From: Wenzhouxiangella sediminis
Lineage (GTDB): Bacteria; Pseudomonadota; Gammaproteobacteria; Xanthomonadales; Wenzhouxiangellaceae
Direction of reading: 5' to 3'
Length of the DNA: 64,000 bases
Assembly: GCF_003410055.1 (NCBI RefSeq)
Contig: NZ_QUZK01000018.1
Span: 88,581 to 152,580, forward strand
Shown here: piece by piece, positions 1 through 8,585 of the stretch
How positions within the stretch are numbered: position 1 is the stretch's first letter
How the letters are laid out: every line of letters begins with the position of its first letter
The notes under the pieces: model-generated
Told to the model about the DNA's origin: nothing
Databases searched by the model: none
Seen by the model: the letters and a program-made list of their open reading frames with translations, nothing else
Program-made: the position numbers and the translations under genes

Positions 1-2
1 TC

Positions 3-128
3 GGAGACCGACTGCTGTCGGTCTACGCGGAACTGCTCGGCGAACAGCTCCCGGGACCGGAGTTTGCGAAGGCCGCGCATTTCCCTGCCGAAGCGAGCAC
101 AGGGGGACAGCGTCATGGTGCCGTCTGA
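3..128 (+). CDS. C-terminal end of an upstream gene cut by the window edge, possibly a glycosyltransferase
   Basis: An open frame enters from the left edge and stops at TGA 126-128, so about 41 residues are visible. It begins with a helix-like stretch reading LLSVYAELLGEQL, which resembles the last helix of many GT4-type glycosyltransferases; that is only a resemblance. It overlaps the ATG of the following epimerase gene by 14 bases in another frame, the same tight packing seen through the rest of the locus. The next two genes belong to polysaccharide synthesis, which fits. Nothing more can be said without the upstream sequence. Confidence 0.4.
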   Translation, partial: GDRLLSVYAELLGEQLPGPEFAKAAHFPAEASTGGQRHGAV

Positions 129-1158
129 GACCCTGCGCCTGTCGAGTCCGCGGCCGGTTCTGGTTACCGGGACGGCCGGGTTCATCGGCTCGCACGTCGC
201 CCACCGATTGCTCGACCTGGGCTGGCGGGTCGTCGGTCTCGACAACCTCAACGACTACTACGACGTCAACCTCAAGAAGGCCCGGCTGGAGCGACTGACG
301 TGCCGCGAAGGCTATGAACACGTTCATGCCGACCTGGTCGATCGCGATGCGATCCAGGGCCTGTTCGAGCGCAGCCGGCCGGGCCATGTGGTCCACCTGG
401 CCGCCCAGGCGGGCGTTCGCTATGCCGCCACCAATCCGCATGTCTACGTGGCCAGCAACGTGGTCGGATTCCTGCACGTGCTGGAAGGCTGCCGGCAGCA
501 TCCCGTCGAGCACCTCGTCTTCGCATCGACCAGTTCGGTCTACGGTGCCAACACGAGCATGCCGTTTTCGGAGACGCAGTCCGCCGAGCATCCGCTCACG
601 CTCTATGCGGCCACCAAGAAGGCCGACGAAATGATGGCGCACAGCTATGCCCATCTCTACGGCATTCCCTCGACGGGCCTGCGCTTCTTCACGGTCTACG
701 GACCCTGGGGCCGGCCCGACATGGCGCTGTTCCTGTTCACGCGCGCGATGCTGGCCGGCGAGCCGATACCGGTCTTCAATCACGGCCGGCACAAGCGGAG
801 CTTCACCTACATCGACGACATCGTCGAGGGCGTGGTTCGGATCATGACCCTTCCGCCGGGGAGCGATCCGTCGTGGCGGGGGGACCGACCGGACCCAGCA
901 AGCAGCAGCGCGCCGTATCGCCTGTTCAACATCGGCAACGAGCAGCCGGTCGAACTGCTCGACTACATCCGCGTGCTCGAGACCTGCCTGGGACGCCAGG
1001 CGCAGATGGAGATGCTGCCCCTGCAGCCCGGTGATGTTCCGGATACCGAGGCCGATGTCAGCGCGCTCGAGGATGCGATCGGCTGCAAGCCGGTCGTGCC
1101 GGTCGAAGCAGGGGTCAAACGTTTCGTGGAATGGTACCGGGAGTACTATCGATGTTGA
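115..1158 (+). CDS. UDP-glucuronate 4-epimerase-like NAD-dependent sugar epimerase
   Basis: Extended short-chain dehydrogenase of 347 residues, expected to interconvert UDP-glucuronate and UDP-galacturonate in the cytoplasm for EPS synthesis. The Rossmann NAD motif GTAGFIG is at residues 19-25. The catalytic pair is Tyr164-xxx-Lys168, with the Ser/Thr-rich STSSVYG strand just before it. The GLDNLNDYYD stretch after strand 2 is typical of the CapI/LpsL epimerase group. The start at ATG 115 was chosen because AGGGGGA lies 8 bases upstream; a TTG at 64 would add 17 poorly conserved residues. The stop overlaps the start of the next gene. The exact substrate could be another UDP-hexuronate. Confidence 0.85.
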   Translation: MVPSETLRLSSPRPVLVTGTAGFIGSHVAHRLLDLGWRVVGLDNLNDYYDVNLKKARLERLTCREGYEHVHADLVDRDAIQGLFERSRPGHVVHLAAQAGVRYAATNPHVYVASNVVGFLHVLEGCRQHPVEHLVFASTSSVYGANTSMPFSETQSAEHPLTLYAATKKADEMMAHSYAHLYGIPSTGLRFFTVYGPWGRPDMALFLFTRAMLAGEPIPVFNHGRHKRSFTYIDDIVEGVVRIMTLPPGSDPSWRGDRPDPASSSAPYRLFNIGNEQPVELLDYIRVLETCLGRQAQMEMLPLQPGDVPDTEADVSALEDAIGCKPVVPVEAGVKRFVEWYREYYRC

Positions 1159-2489
1159 CGAGTCCGGAGAATCTTCTGGAGCGCCTGGAATCCGGTCGTT
1201 CGAGCCTGGCGGTCATCGGGCTGGGATACGTCGGATTGCCCCTGGCCGTTCATTTTTCACGGCACTTCCCGACGGTGGGCTTCGACGTCAACCCGGCCCG
1301 GGTCGAGCAGCTTCGGCAGGGCAGGGATCACACGCGTGAAGTGTCCGCCGAGGAGCTCGCTTCGGCCCGGTTGCTGCGAGTGACCGCCGAGGAATCGGAA
1401 CTCTCCGATTGCGATGTGTTCATCGTGACCGTGCCCACGCCCATCGACCAGGCGCGGCGGCCCGACCTCGGACCCCTGCTTTCGGCTTCACGGCTCGTGG
1501 GCCGTCATCTCAGGCCGGGGTCGATCGTGATCTACGAATCCACCGTCTATCCCGGCGCCACCGAGGAGGACTGCGTTCCGGTACTCGAGGCGGCCTCCGG
1601 TCTTCGCTACCAGGCGGACGGGGATCCCGATCCCGAAGACGAAGCCCTGGTCTTCTATTGCGGCTACAGTCCCGAACGCATCAACCCAGGTGATACCAGC
1701 CATCGTCTTCCCGACATCATGAAGATCACCTCGGGCTCGACACCGGCCGCGGCCGGCTTCGTCGATCGCCTCTACAAAACGATCGTGCGCGCCGGCACTT
1801 ACCCGGCCGAGAGCATACGCGTGGCCGAGGCGGCCAAGGTGATCGAGAACATTCAGCGCGATCTCAACATCGCGCTGGTCAATGAGCTGGCCATCCTGTT
1901 CGCCCGCATGGGGCTGGACACGGCAAGGGTTCTGGCGGCCGCCGGGACCAAATGGAACTTCCTTCCGTTCAAGCCGGGACTGGTGGGCGGCCACTGCATC
2001 GGCGTGGATCCCTACTACCTGACCCACAAGGCCCAGTCCATCGGCTACCACCCGCAGGTGATACTGGCCGGCCGCCGGGTCAACGACAGCATGGGTTTCT
2101 TCGTCGCCGGACAGGTCGTGAGACTGATGGCCCGATCGCGTGTCTACGGCCCGTCGGCACGGGTGCTCGTGCTGGGTCTGAGCTTCAAGGAAAACTGCCC
2201 GGACCTGCGCAACACGCGCGCCATCGACGTCGTGCATGAATTGCAGAAGTACAGCCTGGACGTCGACGTGCACGATCCCTGGGTGGACGCGGATGCCGCC
2301 CGGGACGAGTACGGACTCGATCTGGTCGAACAGCCGGCCAACGGCCACTATGCCGCCGTGATCGTGGCCGTCGCCCATCAGGTCTTCGTCGATCGTCAGC
2401 ACAGCCTGCGCGACCACCTGGTGCCCGACGGCGTGCTCTACGACGCACGCTCGACACTGGCGCCGGAACTCGTGGACGGGCGGCTCTAG
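1152..2489 (+). CDS. UDP-N-acetylhexosamine/UDP-sugar 6-dehydrogenase (TviB/VipA type)
   Basis: Nucleotide-sugar dehydrogenase of 445 residues that oxidises C6 of a UDP-hexose, using two NAD, to the uronic acid. GLGYVG at residues 23-28 binds NAD. The catalytic cysteine is Cys282 in GGHCIGVDPYY. The segment PTPID near residue 95 and SPERINPGD near 174 are family signatures. Length and the PTPID/ESTVYPG pattern resemble the TviB/VipA/WbpO branch acting on UDP-GlcNAc or UDP-GalNAc more than UDP-glucose dehydrogenase, but substrate choice is inferred. The ATG overlaps the epimerase stop, so the two are translationally coupled. Together they would supply an activated uronic acid. Confidence 0.85.
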   Translation: MLTSPENLLERLESGRSSLAVIGLGYVGLPLAVHFSRHFPTVGFDVNPARVEQLRQGRDHTREVSAEELASARLLRVTAEESELSDCDVFIVTVPTPIDQARRPDLGPLLSASRLVGRHLRPGSIVIYESTVYPGATEEDCVPVLEAASGLRYQADGDPDPEDEALVFYCGYSPERINPGDTSHRLPDIMKITSGSTPAAAGFVDRLYKTIVRAGTYPAESIRVAEAAKVIENIQRDLNIALVNELAILFARMGLDTARVLAAAGTKWNFLPFKPGLVGGHCIGVDPYYLTHKAQSIGYHPQVILAGRRVNDSMGFFVAGQVVRLMARSRVYGPSARVLVLGLSFKENCPDLRNTRAIDVVHELQKYSLDVDVHDPWVDADAARDEYGLDLVEQPANGHYAAVIVAVAHQVFVDRQHSLRDHLVPDGVLYDARSTLAPELVDGRL

Positions 2490-2491
2490 CG

Positions 2492-3235
2492 CTACTCCTG
2501 CCAGAGCGTGAGGCGGTAGTAGAGCTGGCCCAGCAGTTCGTAGAGGGCCCGTTCCGACTTGTCCAGCGCCGTCGACTGCGGCAGGAGCCCGGTCACGCTT
2601 CGAACCGGCACGTATCGGCTGTTCAGCGGCCAGGGGCAGACCTCGAAACCCGCCTTGCGGAAGGTCCAGCTCGCGCGCGGCAGATGCAGTGCGCTGGTCG
2701 CAAGGACGATGCGTGGTGCCTCCGGCAGCAACAGTTCCGCGACTTCCGCGGCGCCGGTGCGCGTGCTCGTCGAGCTCGACTCCACCAGCATCCGGGCCGG
2801 CTCGATGTCCAGGCTGCGCATCAGGGCGGCGATGATCGCGGCTTCGGGGACCCGGAACGGGCCGCCACCGGAGATCACCAGGGTCCAGTCCGCCGGCAGG
2901 CTGTCCGCCTGCAGGGTCAGGACGCGATCGATGGTCTCGGCGGTCAATGCCCCGAAGTCGCCGGTATCGGCGGCAGGTCGGCGCACACCGCCCGAGAGGA
3001 ACACGAGGGTTCGCGAATCCGGGCAGGCTTCCTGCATTTCCGTGGTTCCATGGGGAGGCGTTGCCTCGACCATTCGTACCAGCAGATTGGCGCCCAGCGG
3101 CGTGGTCAGCCCCAGGAACAGCAGCATGAACCCGAGGGCTGTCGCAAACAGCAGGCGCCGCGAAAAGCGTGCGGCGAGCATGGCCAGCGTGGCCGCCACG
3201 AGGGCCAGAAAAAGCGGCGAATGCAGCACGTTCAC
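2492..3235 (-). CDS. YdcF/DUF218 family membrane protein
   Basis: Protein of 247 residues with two N-terminal hydrophobic segments (roughly residues 5-50) and a DUF218 (YdcF/SanA/ElyC-like) domain behind them. Characteristic pieces are FLSGG, LVISGGG, the acidic/Ser-rich VESSSTSTRTGAAE and LATSALHLPRA. ElyC-type proteins act in the envelope around lipid-carrier metabolism; the function here is unknown. The GTG start at 3235 overlaps the flippase stop as GTGA, so it is translated with the flippase. Position between sugar-nucleotide genes and the flippase suggests a role at the lipid-linked stage of EPS assembly. Confidence 0.75.
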   Translation of the reverse strand: MNVLHSPLFLALVAATLAMLAARFSRRLLFATALGFMLLFLGLTTPLGANLLVRMVEATPPHGTTEMQEACPDSRTLVFLSGGVRRPAADTGDFGALTAETIDRVLTLQADSLPADWTLVISGGGPFRVPEAAIIAALMRSLDIEPARMLVESSSTSTRTGAAEVAELLLPEAPRIVLATSALHLPRASWTFRKAGFEVCPWPLNSRYVPVRSVTGLLPQSTALDKSERALYELLGQLYYRLTLWQE

Positions 3236-4716
3236 GACGACCCCGAACGCGCGGCCACGATGCGCCGGATACCCGTGCGCAGCCCACTGTCCATCGACGC
3301 CCACAGCAGCGCCGGAACGGCGATCGTCAGCGAACCGGCGACCAGGCGGGCAAGCGCGCTTTCGGCTCCGAAATAATCGGCCGAGAGCAGGAAGGCATAC
3401 ATGGCCGGGGCAAAGAGCGCGGCTGCCGCCAGCCGGCGCCAGGGCGGCAGGTATCGCAACTCGGCCGGACATTGCCACAACTGGAACATGGCCAGATAGA
3501 CGTAGCTGGTCACGGTGGCGGCAACGGCGCCCGTCACGCCCCACAGGAGAATCATCGGCACGTTCAGGGCGATGTTGAAGAGCGCTGCCGACAGGGTCAC
3601 CAGGAAGAACCGCAGCGCGCGGCGCTGGAGCAGCAGCCCGTACTGCGCGATGGAGAACAGCGAATACCACGCCAGCGCCATGGCGATGGCGACGAACACC
3701 GGCGCCGATGCGGCCTTGTCGGGGCCGGCCAGGATGATCAGGAACTCCTGGCCGACGCACAGCAACAGGGCCGTGACGATGCCGACCGCCAGCACCCACA
3801 CGTCGAGCATGTCGCGCTTGAGAGAGACGACCGCCGCCGGCCCGCTGGTGCCGTAGAGCCTGATGGCCGTCGGCGTGAACGCTTCATTGAGGGTCTGGCC
3901 CATGACGGCCGTGACCGCCATGGCCAGTCCGAAACCGATCGTGTAGATGCCGACCTCGGCAAAGCTTCCGGCCAGGCTTCGCAGGAGGATGCGGTCGGCA
4001 AAGCCGAACAGCACCGAGGTGAGTTCGGTGAGCATCATCGGCAGCCCGAAAGCCAGCCCGGCCATGATGGGCGCGCGCGACGGCATCACGAAGCGGCCCC
4101 GGAACCAGCGCCTGAACCACCAGGTCAGCCACGCGGCGATCACGACCACGACCAGCAGGCGGGCACTGAACACACCCAGGGCACTGCGCTCGATGAAACC
4201 CAGCGTGACCAGCACCAGGGCCAGTTCGCTCCAGCGCCACAGCGTCTTGAGCCAGACCGAGATGTCGGATCGTTCCAGCGCGTAGATGACGGCCTCGACG
4301 AAGCTGCACCAGATCAGCAGCGGCACCGTCACCACCAGCACCCACAGGATGGGCTGCTCCTCGCTCGGAAAGCGCCCGATCAGCAGCGCCACGCTCGCCG
4401 CACAGACCAGCCACAGCAGCAGGGACAGGCCGAGCGGAACCAGAAGGTGATTGGTCCTGAATCGGCGTAGCGAACTGCGCCCCTTCGCATGCGGATAGAA
4501 ACGCAGGATGGCGTGCTGCGTGCCGAGCTTGAGTATTCCGGTCACGAGGAGCAGCCAGGCTTCGTAGTAACCCAGCACGCCGAACTGGTGGTTGTCCAGC
4601 AGGCGGGTCATGAACGGGAAGGACACGAACCCGGCAGCGATGATCATCACGTTGCCGCCCAGGTAGCGCAGGTAATGAACCAGGACGCTCGTCTGGCCGC
4701 GTTGGGTCAGCGTCAT
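3232..4716 (-). CDS. polysaccharide flippase (Wzx/MATE-like, MOP superfamily)
   Basis: Integral membrane protein of 494 residues with about 12-14 hydrophobic segments, starting with the YLGGNVMIIAAGF and FMTRLLDNHQFG pattern of Wzx and polysaccharide-biosynthesis flippases. It would move the lipid-linked repeat unit across the inner membrane. ATG 4716 was chosen because a G-rich ribosome site (GGGGGGCGG) sits just upstream; an open frame continues further up without a better start. It is divergent from the hexapeptide acetyltransferase gene and is followed by the DUF218 gene with a 4-base overlap. Which polymerase it serves cannot be told: no Wzy was recognised in the window. Confidence 0.8.
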   Translation of the reverse strand: MTLTQRGQTSVLVHYLRYLGGNVMIIAAGFVSFPFMTRLLDNHQFGVLGYYEAWLLLVTGILKLGTQHAILRFYPHAKGRSSLRRFRTNHLLVPLGLSLLLWLVCAASVALLIGRFPSEEQPILWVLVVTVPLLIWCSFVEAVIYALERSDISVWLKTLWRWSELALVLVTLGFIERSALGVFSARLLVVVVIAAWLTWWFRRWFRGRFVMPSRAPIMAGLAFGLPMMLTELTSVLFGFADRILLRSLAGSFAEVGIYTIGFGLAMAVTAVMGQTLNEAFTPTAIRLYGTSGPAAVVSLKRDMLDVWVLAVGIVTALLLCVGQEFLIILAGPDKAASAPVFVAIAMALAWYSLFSIAQYGLLLQRRALRFFLVTLSAALFNIALNVPMILLWGVTGAVAATVTSYVYLAMFQLWQCPAELRYLPPWRRLAAAALFAPAMYAFLLSADYFGAESALARLVAGSLTIAVPALLWASMDSGLRTGIRRIVAARSGSS

Positions 4717-4769
4717 GCCGCCCCCCGTTGCCGGCCAAGCCCGATCCGGATCAGCGTTCGAATGCGTAC

Positions 4770-4785
4770 TGTCCGGTGCCGCACA
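4770..4785. promoter_or_regulatory. CRP-like dyad, degenerate copy in the flippase/acetyltransferase divergent promoter
   Basis: TGTCCGGTGCCGCACA fits TGTG-N8-CACA with one mismatch in the left arm and is extended by C/G to an imperfect dyad. It lies in the 134-base divergent region between 4716 and 4851. It shares the N8 spacing with copies near 7337, 10396, 12830 and 17734. Confidence 0.4.
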
Positions 4786-4850
4786 GAAGCCGGGCCAGGT
4801 CCAATGCCAAGCTGCTCCAGGAACATCATCACAGAGCCGATCGAAGCCAC

Positions 4851-5474
4851 ATGAACCCGTCCAGCAGCGAGCGCGGGGCACTGCGCGCGGACTTCAAGCG
4901 CTACCTCGATACCATGACCGGCATTCACGGGTCCTGGCGGGCACGGCTTGCGGCGGCCACCGAGTTCGGTTTCCTCGCCATTGCCGTCTATCGTTTCGGG
5001 CGCCTGGCCCGCAGGATTCGCCCCCGCTTGCTCGGCTGGCCCCTGAAGATCGTCTACCGGGTACTCAATTTCTTCGTCGAGATCCTGTTCGGCATCAGCC
5101 TTTCGACCAACTCGCGAATCGGGCGCGGCTTCTACATCGGTCATTTCGGGGGCATTGTCGTTCACGGCAATCTCGGCGAGGGCTGCTCGATCGGCCAGGG
5201 CGTGACCGTGGGATCCCGGGGCGCTGGACGGTCCGACGGGTATCCGGAGATCGGGGATCGGGTCTACCTGGGGGCGGGTGCCATGGTGATCGGTCGGGTA
5301 CATGTCGGTGACGATGTCGTGGTCGGCGCCAATACCGTGGTGGTTTCCGACATTCCGGCGGGCTGTCGTGTGGTCAGCGCCCCGGCGCGCATCCTGCCAC
5401 CGCGCTCCGGCGCCAGCGCGCCGGCTTCCGATCCAAGAGAATGCCCGGAGCGGACCCTTGGCTCTGTACGGTAG
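4851..5474 (+). CDS. hexapeptide-repeat acetyltransferase (serine acetyltransferase-like)
   Basis: Protein of 207 residues. The N-terminal 75 residues are helical and hydrophobic in part (FFVEILFGISL), followed by a left-handed beta-helix of hexapeptide repeats (GRGFYIGHFGGIVV, GEGCSIGQGVTVG, IGDRVYLGAGAMVIG, VGDDVVVGANTVV). The order and the catalytic His in YIGHFGG match the CysE/WcaB-like serine O-acetyltransferase branch often found in EPS loci, where it acetylates a sugar. ATG 4851 is the first in frame that fits the family start; the ribosome site is weak. It is divergent from the flippase. Acetyl donor and acceptor are not shown by sequence. Confidence 0.8.
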   Translation: MNPSSSERGALRADFKRYLDTMTGIHGSWRARLAAATEFGFLAIAVYRFGRLARRIRPRLLGWPLKIVYRVLNFFVEILFGISLSTNSRIGRGFYIGHFGGIVVHGNLGEGCSIGQGVTVGSRGAGRSDGYPEIGDRVYLGAGAMVIGRVHVGDDVVVGANTVVVSDIPAGCRVVSAPARILPPRSGASAPASDPRECPERTLGSVR

Positions 5475-5538
5475 CGAACTTTCGGGAACCTTCCCGCGAT
5501 CCCGGGGGGCTCTGTGCCTGCCGCGTTACGGACTTGAG

Positions 5539-7281
5539 TCAGCCTCCCGATCCGGGACGCGTGCCACCGGCAGCATTCGTTCCCGGCCCGGAGTGGCCGG
5601 GTTGTCGCTTCAGTTCGGCGCGCAGTGCCTCGAGCGCCTGGGAGCGCCCAAGCGGGCCGATCGCCCCGATCGCGTGCGGTCCTTCGGCCGGCCGGGGTAT
5701 GCCCCAGAAGTCCCGATGGAGCCAGTCGCCGGCGCTTCCACCCCCCAGCATCGGGCTGCCTTTGAGCGGCGTGGGGTCGAAGTCGTCGATTTGGGTACGC
5801 CGTACCCCCGCGTGCCGAACGCAGGAGGAGGCAGGATTGCAGATGCCCCGGTGCACGCCGACGACGAGGTTGCTGCGCCAGATGACTTCCGCGCGGGGCT
5901 GGTCGCTGTAGAACTGGCAACTCGCGCGACCGCGAGCGTGTGCCAGCTGACCGAGCAGGAGATTGCTGGCAAAGAGAATCCGGCCTCCGGCATCGCCGGC
6001 ACTGCTGACCAGGCAATTGCCTTCCCCCGTGATGCTGTTGCCGACCAGCCTGGACTCGACGGCCGGGCCGAGCCCGAGAAAAACGGCGTCGCCACCCGCC
6101 CGGCAGTGATCCCCGGCGGAGAAATTGGCTTGTCCCGCGAAGTGGGCGCAGTTGCCGATAATGACGGAGTTGGTGATGGCCGCGCTTGCGGCGATCTTGA
6201 TCTGGTTGCCGGCGTTGCCCTCGAACAGCGATGCGTCGATCGCCACCCGGGATGCTGCGTCCAGGTAGGCCAGGTCCAGTCCATCGGAAGTGTTGTGGTG
6301 AATACGGACGCGCTGGAAAATCCAATCGCCGCCCGTTTCTGCGGTGCCCAGTCCGTCTCCGTAGCCGCCGGCAGTCTGCGCCCAGCATCCCCCGATTTCC
6401 AGTTCGGGCCAGCTTTCCGCGCAGCCGTTGTAGCCGATCTCCACCTCGCGGAAGAGAATCGTCCCGGCATTGGCGCTGTCCGGGCCGATATCGCCGTCCC
6501 AACCAGCCCACCCATTGGCCAGAATCCGAACGCGCTCGAGCCGCCAGTTGCTGATTCCTCCAGCCTGGATTCCCCGGCCTGCAAGCCCGTGAACATGGAC
6601 ATCGGAAAGCTCGATCTCGCTGGCATCCGATGCGAAGATTCCCGTGGATGCCCAGGGGCCGAAGGGGGGCTGATCCCGTTGGCAGGCGTGGACCTTGCCG
6701 CCGCAATCGCCGCCGTGGCAGTGAAATTCGATGCAGCCCGACTGGTCCGTGATCTCCAGGCAGGCGACCTCGGCGTTCGCCGTGCCGGAAAGATTGAGGA
6801 TCATGGCGGCTCGCTCGGTGCCCCAGAGAATCGGCGCGGCAGGGCAGCCGGCATCGAACCCGGAACCGAGAAGACGTGTGGGGTGCTCGGCATCCGGGCC
6901 GCTGGGCAGGGCGGGCATATGGCAATCCCAGCTGTAGCCGCGATCGCAGTTGTCGCCACCCGGTGCGCCGAGGCCCATCCGGTAGTCACCGGAACCGATG
7001 ACGAGCGTGTCCCCGCCGGAGATTCTTGGCGCTCCGCCCGGCGGCAGGGCAATGAAGGGATGCTTCCAGGCGCATGCCTGTCCATTCCCGTGCCCCGGAT
7101 ACGGGCGATCGAAAAGGCCGTTGCATTGCCGCTCGTCGCCGCCGTCCGTTCTGACGTGATACGTCACCGACCAGGCCGGCACGTGGCCGAATGCAAGGCA
7201 GGTGAGCAGCAGTGCGAACCGGGCGATTCGGCGGCTTTTCGGTCCCGTGCCAACAGGAAGTCCAGGATTCCCGGCGGTCAT
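5539..7281 (-). CDS. secreted Cys-rich right-handed beta-helix protein (paralogue 1)
   Basis: Predicted exported protein of 580 residues: positive N-terminus, hydrophobic core FALLLTCLAFG, then mature TYHVRTDGG. The body is a parallel beta-helix with many Asn/Gly turns and regularly placed cysteines. Blocks shared with two neighbours are HPFIALPPGG, GGDTLVIGSG, ILWGTERA, NGWAGWDGDIG, GGYGDGLGTAETGG and HHNTSDGLDL. Such folds are usual in polysaccharide lyases and matrix proteins; no known lyase active site was recognised. ATG 7281 has GGAGA 8 bases upstream. It is divergent from a FemAB-like gene and sits in the EPS locus, so a role on the exported polymer is likely but inferred. Confidence 0.7.
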   Translation of the reverse strand: MTAGNPGLPVGTGPKSRRIARFALLLTCLAFGHVPAWSVTYHVRTDGGDERQCNGLFDRPYPGHGNGQACAWKHPFIALPPGGAPRISGGDTLVIGSGDYRMGLGAPGGDNCDRGYSWDCHMPALPSGPDAEHPTRLLGSGFDAGCPAAPILWGTERAAMILNLSGTANAEVACLEITDQSGCIEFHCHGGDCGGKVHACQRDQPPFGPWASTGIFASDASEIELSDVHVHGLAGRGIQAGGISNWRLERVRILANGWAGWDGDIGPDSANAGTILFREVEIGYNGCAESWPELEIGGCWAQTAGGYGDGLGTAETGGDWIFQRVRIHHNTSDGLDLAYLDAASRVAIDASLFEGNAGNQIKIAASAAITNSVIIGNCAHFAGQANFSAGDHCRAGGDAVFLGLGPAVESRLVGNSITGEGNCLVSSAGDAGGRILFASNLLLGQLAHARGRASCQFYSDQPRAEVIWRSNLVVGVHRGICNPASSCVRHAGVRRTQIDDFDPTPLKGSPMLGGGSAGDWLHRDFWGIPRPAEGPHAIGAIGPLGRSQALEALRAELKRQPGHSGPGTNAAGGTRPGSGG

Positions 7282-7336
7282 GTTCGTTCTCCACTTCGGT
7301 GGGCGAGAAAGCATTCCACATCGGTCAGGTCGATGC

Positions 7337-7352
7337 CGTGCGCCAAACCACA
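7337..7352. promoter_or_regulatory. CRP-like dyad, degenerate copy upstream of beta-helix paralogue 1
   Basis: CGTGCGCCAAACCACA fits TGTG-N8-CACA with one mismatch (C for T). It lies about 56 bases upstream of the beta-helix start at 7281, in the divergent region shared with the gene at 7440. Support is weak on its own and comes mainly from better copies before the paralogues. Confidence 0.3.
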
Positions 7353-7439
7353 AAGCGAGCGTTGCCGACTTCTCGGCGCTACTTGCCACCCGTTGGGGGA
7401 AGCGCAGCGAGCAGTCGGCCACGGCCGGGAGAACGGCAA

Positions 7440-8585
7440 ATGACGGGCCGTGAGATTCCCGACCGTACGCTTGGGATCGAGCATGTTCGTACACTCGGCG
7501 GACTGCTCGAACTCGAAGGCGAGTGGTGCCGGCTTTTCATTGCCAGCGGGCTGGACATTTTCAATGCGTGGGAATGGTTGGTGCCCTGGTGGCGCCACCT
7601 GGCGCCGGAACGCGCGCTGTGGGTCCTGGTCGCCAGGGACGAGGCCGGCTGCGCAAGGGGAATCGTTCCCCTGGGCCTGCACGAGACAAGGATCGGCCTG
7701 GTCGAGTTGCGGCGCCTCGCGTTCCTGGGCGACGAGCGAGTCGGAAGCGACTACCTCGACGTCATCGCCGAGCCTGGGTGGCGGCCGGCGGTTCTTCGTG
7801 CAGTCGCAGCGTATCTCCGAATGCACGGCCGGGAATGGGACCTGCTCGAGTGGCGGGACATGGATGCTCGATCCGACAGTCCCTGCCGCCTGGGCGAATG
7901 CCTCGGACCGAATTACGCCGTGGAGAACAGGCCCGAAATCACCTGCCCGGTCCAGGCACTGCCGGCCGGAGACAGCTTCGACGAATTCCTGTCCCGCACC
8001 CGTCGCGCCAGCAACTACCGACGCCGCCGGCGCTGGCTGGAGCGTCAGCCGGGTTTCCGGATCGAGATCTGCGAAGACGCTCGGGCAGTGGAAGAAGCCA
8101 GGGAGACCTTCTTCCGCCTGCACGAGATGCGCTGGGCGGAGGAAGGCGGCTCTGCCGGAATTCCCGACCAACGGGTTCGCGACTTTCATGTCGAGGTGAC
8201 AGGCCGCCTCGCCGAGCGCGGACAAGTCCTCTTCTATACGCTGTGGGTCGGTAATGAACCGCTTGCAAGCGTCTACGCGCTGATCTGCGGCGATACTTTC
8301 TATTACTACCAGGCCGGCATGAATCCGGCCTGGCGCTCGAAGAGCGTCGGGCTCGTGCTCATCGGCGAGACCTTCGCGGATGCCATTCGAAGGAATCTGC
8401 GTCGATATGATTTCCTTCGCGGCGAGGAGTCATACAAGTTCGACTGGGTCAGTGAAAGCCGCCAACTCGTTCGCTGGCGGCTGTACTCCAGGGCAGGGCG
8501 GGGCCGGCGTGCATGCCGCATCGATAGCGGCATACAGGCCGGCAAGAGGCAGATCAGGTCGTTGATCGGGAGAACGGCTAGTTGA
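7440..8585 (+). CDS. FemAB/BcsL-like GNAT-fold acyltransferase
   Basis: Protein of 381 residues with a double GNAT layout (CelD/BcsL, PF13480-like). The N-terminal half carries WEWLVPWWRHLAP and LGDERVGSDYLDV. The C-terminal half carries the conserved LHEMRWAEEG (around 225), a beta strand with ASVYALICGDTFYYYQAG and the late GEESYKFDW. Family members are placed in cellulose and EPS loci and are thought to acylate sugars or lipid-linked intermediates. ATG 7440 has GGGAG 9 bases upstream. Its stop overlaps the stop of the convergent beta-helix gene by 8 bases. A second member lies at 20111. Confidence 0.75.
   Translation: MTGREIPDRTLGIEHVRTLGGLLELEGEWCRLFIASGLDIFNAWEWLVPWWRHLAPERALWVLVARDEAGCARGIVPLGLHETRIGLVELRRLAFLGDERVGSDYLDVIAEPGWRPAVLRAVAAYLRMHGREWDLLEWRDMDARSDSPCRLGECLGPNYAVENRPEITCPVQALPAGDSFDEFLSRTRRASNYRRRRRWLERQPGFRIEICEDARAVEEARETFFRLHEMRWAEEGGSAGIPDQRVRDFHVEVTGRLAERGQVLFYTLWVGNEPLASVYALICGDTFYYYQAGMNPAWRSKSVGLVLIGETFADAIRRNLRRYDFLRGEESYKFDWVSESRQLVRWRLYSRAGRGRRACRIDSGIQAGKRQIRSLIGRTAS

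Noticed and set aside
1488..3287. Long antisense open frame (599 codons) across the dehydrogenase and DUF218 genes
   Set aside because: High GC leaves reverse frames open; its sequence is Arg/Gly/Pro-rich with no family likeness, and both real genes have clear motifs.
5302..7443. Long + strand frame over beta-helix paralogue 1
   Set aside because: It mirrors the coding strand of a signal-peptide protein with conserved paralogues; no recognisable product.
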